Assembly: GCA_017557085.1 (NCBI GenBank)
Contig: JAFZAR010000281.1
Coordinates: forward strand, 1-5,157
Reading direction: 5' to 3'
DNA length: 5,157 bases
Source: Verrucomicrobiota bacterium
GTDB lineage: Bacteria > Verrucomicrobiota > Verrucomicrobiia > Limisphaerales > UBA1412
In this document: piece after piece, positions 5,157 to 5,157 of the stretch
Position numbering within the stretch: the first letter of the stretch is position 1
How the letters are laid out: each line of letters begins with the position of its first letter
Translations under genes and position numbers: made by a program
Notes under the pieces: model-generated
Databases searched by the model: none
What the model was told of the DNA's origin: nothing
The model's input: only the letters and a program-made list of their open reading frames with translations

Positions 5157-5157
5157 A

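Noticed and set aside
1..5157. Mobile elements, CRISPR arrays, tRNA or rRNA genes, defence systems
   Set aside because: No transposase or integrase motifs, spaced direct repeats, tRNA-like folds or nuclease/toxin operons were seen; all genes are standard housekeeping or envelope types.

Overview
The window holds seven protein-coding genes, all on the + strand, with short gaps. It looks like an ordinary chromosomal segment of a Gram-negative bacterium. The best guess is the PVC group, probably Verrucomicrobiota or a neighbour such as Lentisphaerota or Kiritimatiellota. This rests on the first, partial protein, whose repeats have the 'YSxDxxxW ... FFRVRR' style common at the C-termini of secreted verrucomicrobial proteins, and on a lipoprotein combining a TPR-like helical region, a coiled coil and LysM. 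Both are family-level impressions without a database search, so the phylum is only moderately supported.

Layout. 1-538: 3' end of a gene for a probably extracellular protein with two beta-sandwich-like repeats. 557-1510: PfkB-family sugar-phosphate kinase of the FruK/LacC type. 1536-2480: exported endonuclease/exonuclease/phosphatase-fold enzyme with the full catalytic set. 2549-3370: TPR-like/coiled-coil/LysM lipoprotein. 3382-4158: hisF. These five genes are 11 to 68 bases apart with no convincing internal promoter or terminator, so they could be one transcript. The hisF Shine-Dalgarno overlaps the stop codon of the lipoprotein gene, which ties these two together.

A 180-base gap (4159-4338) follows. 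It holds a weak terminator-like hairpin, the clearest promoter in the window (TTGAAT-18-TATAAT) and a leader of about 105 bases containing a 12-codon reading frame. This promoter should drive a two-gene unit: a small four-helix membrane protein of the DUF486 (DMT-like) family and hisI, closed by a strong intrinsic terminator at 5097-5122. A second, longer perfect hairpin lies at the right edge.

How the genes work together. HisI (step 3) and HisF (with HisH, step 5) both belong to histidine biosynthesis, but here they sit in separate transcription units among unrelated genes, and no other his gene is present. The sugar kinase, the exported phosphoesterase-fold enzyme and the LysM lipoprotein have no obvious common pathway. 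I found no mobile element, CRISPR array, tRNA, rRNA or defence system. The points most worth a second look are the DUF486-hisI leader, the loop variation in HisF, and the hairpin at the right edge.
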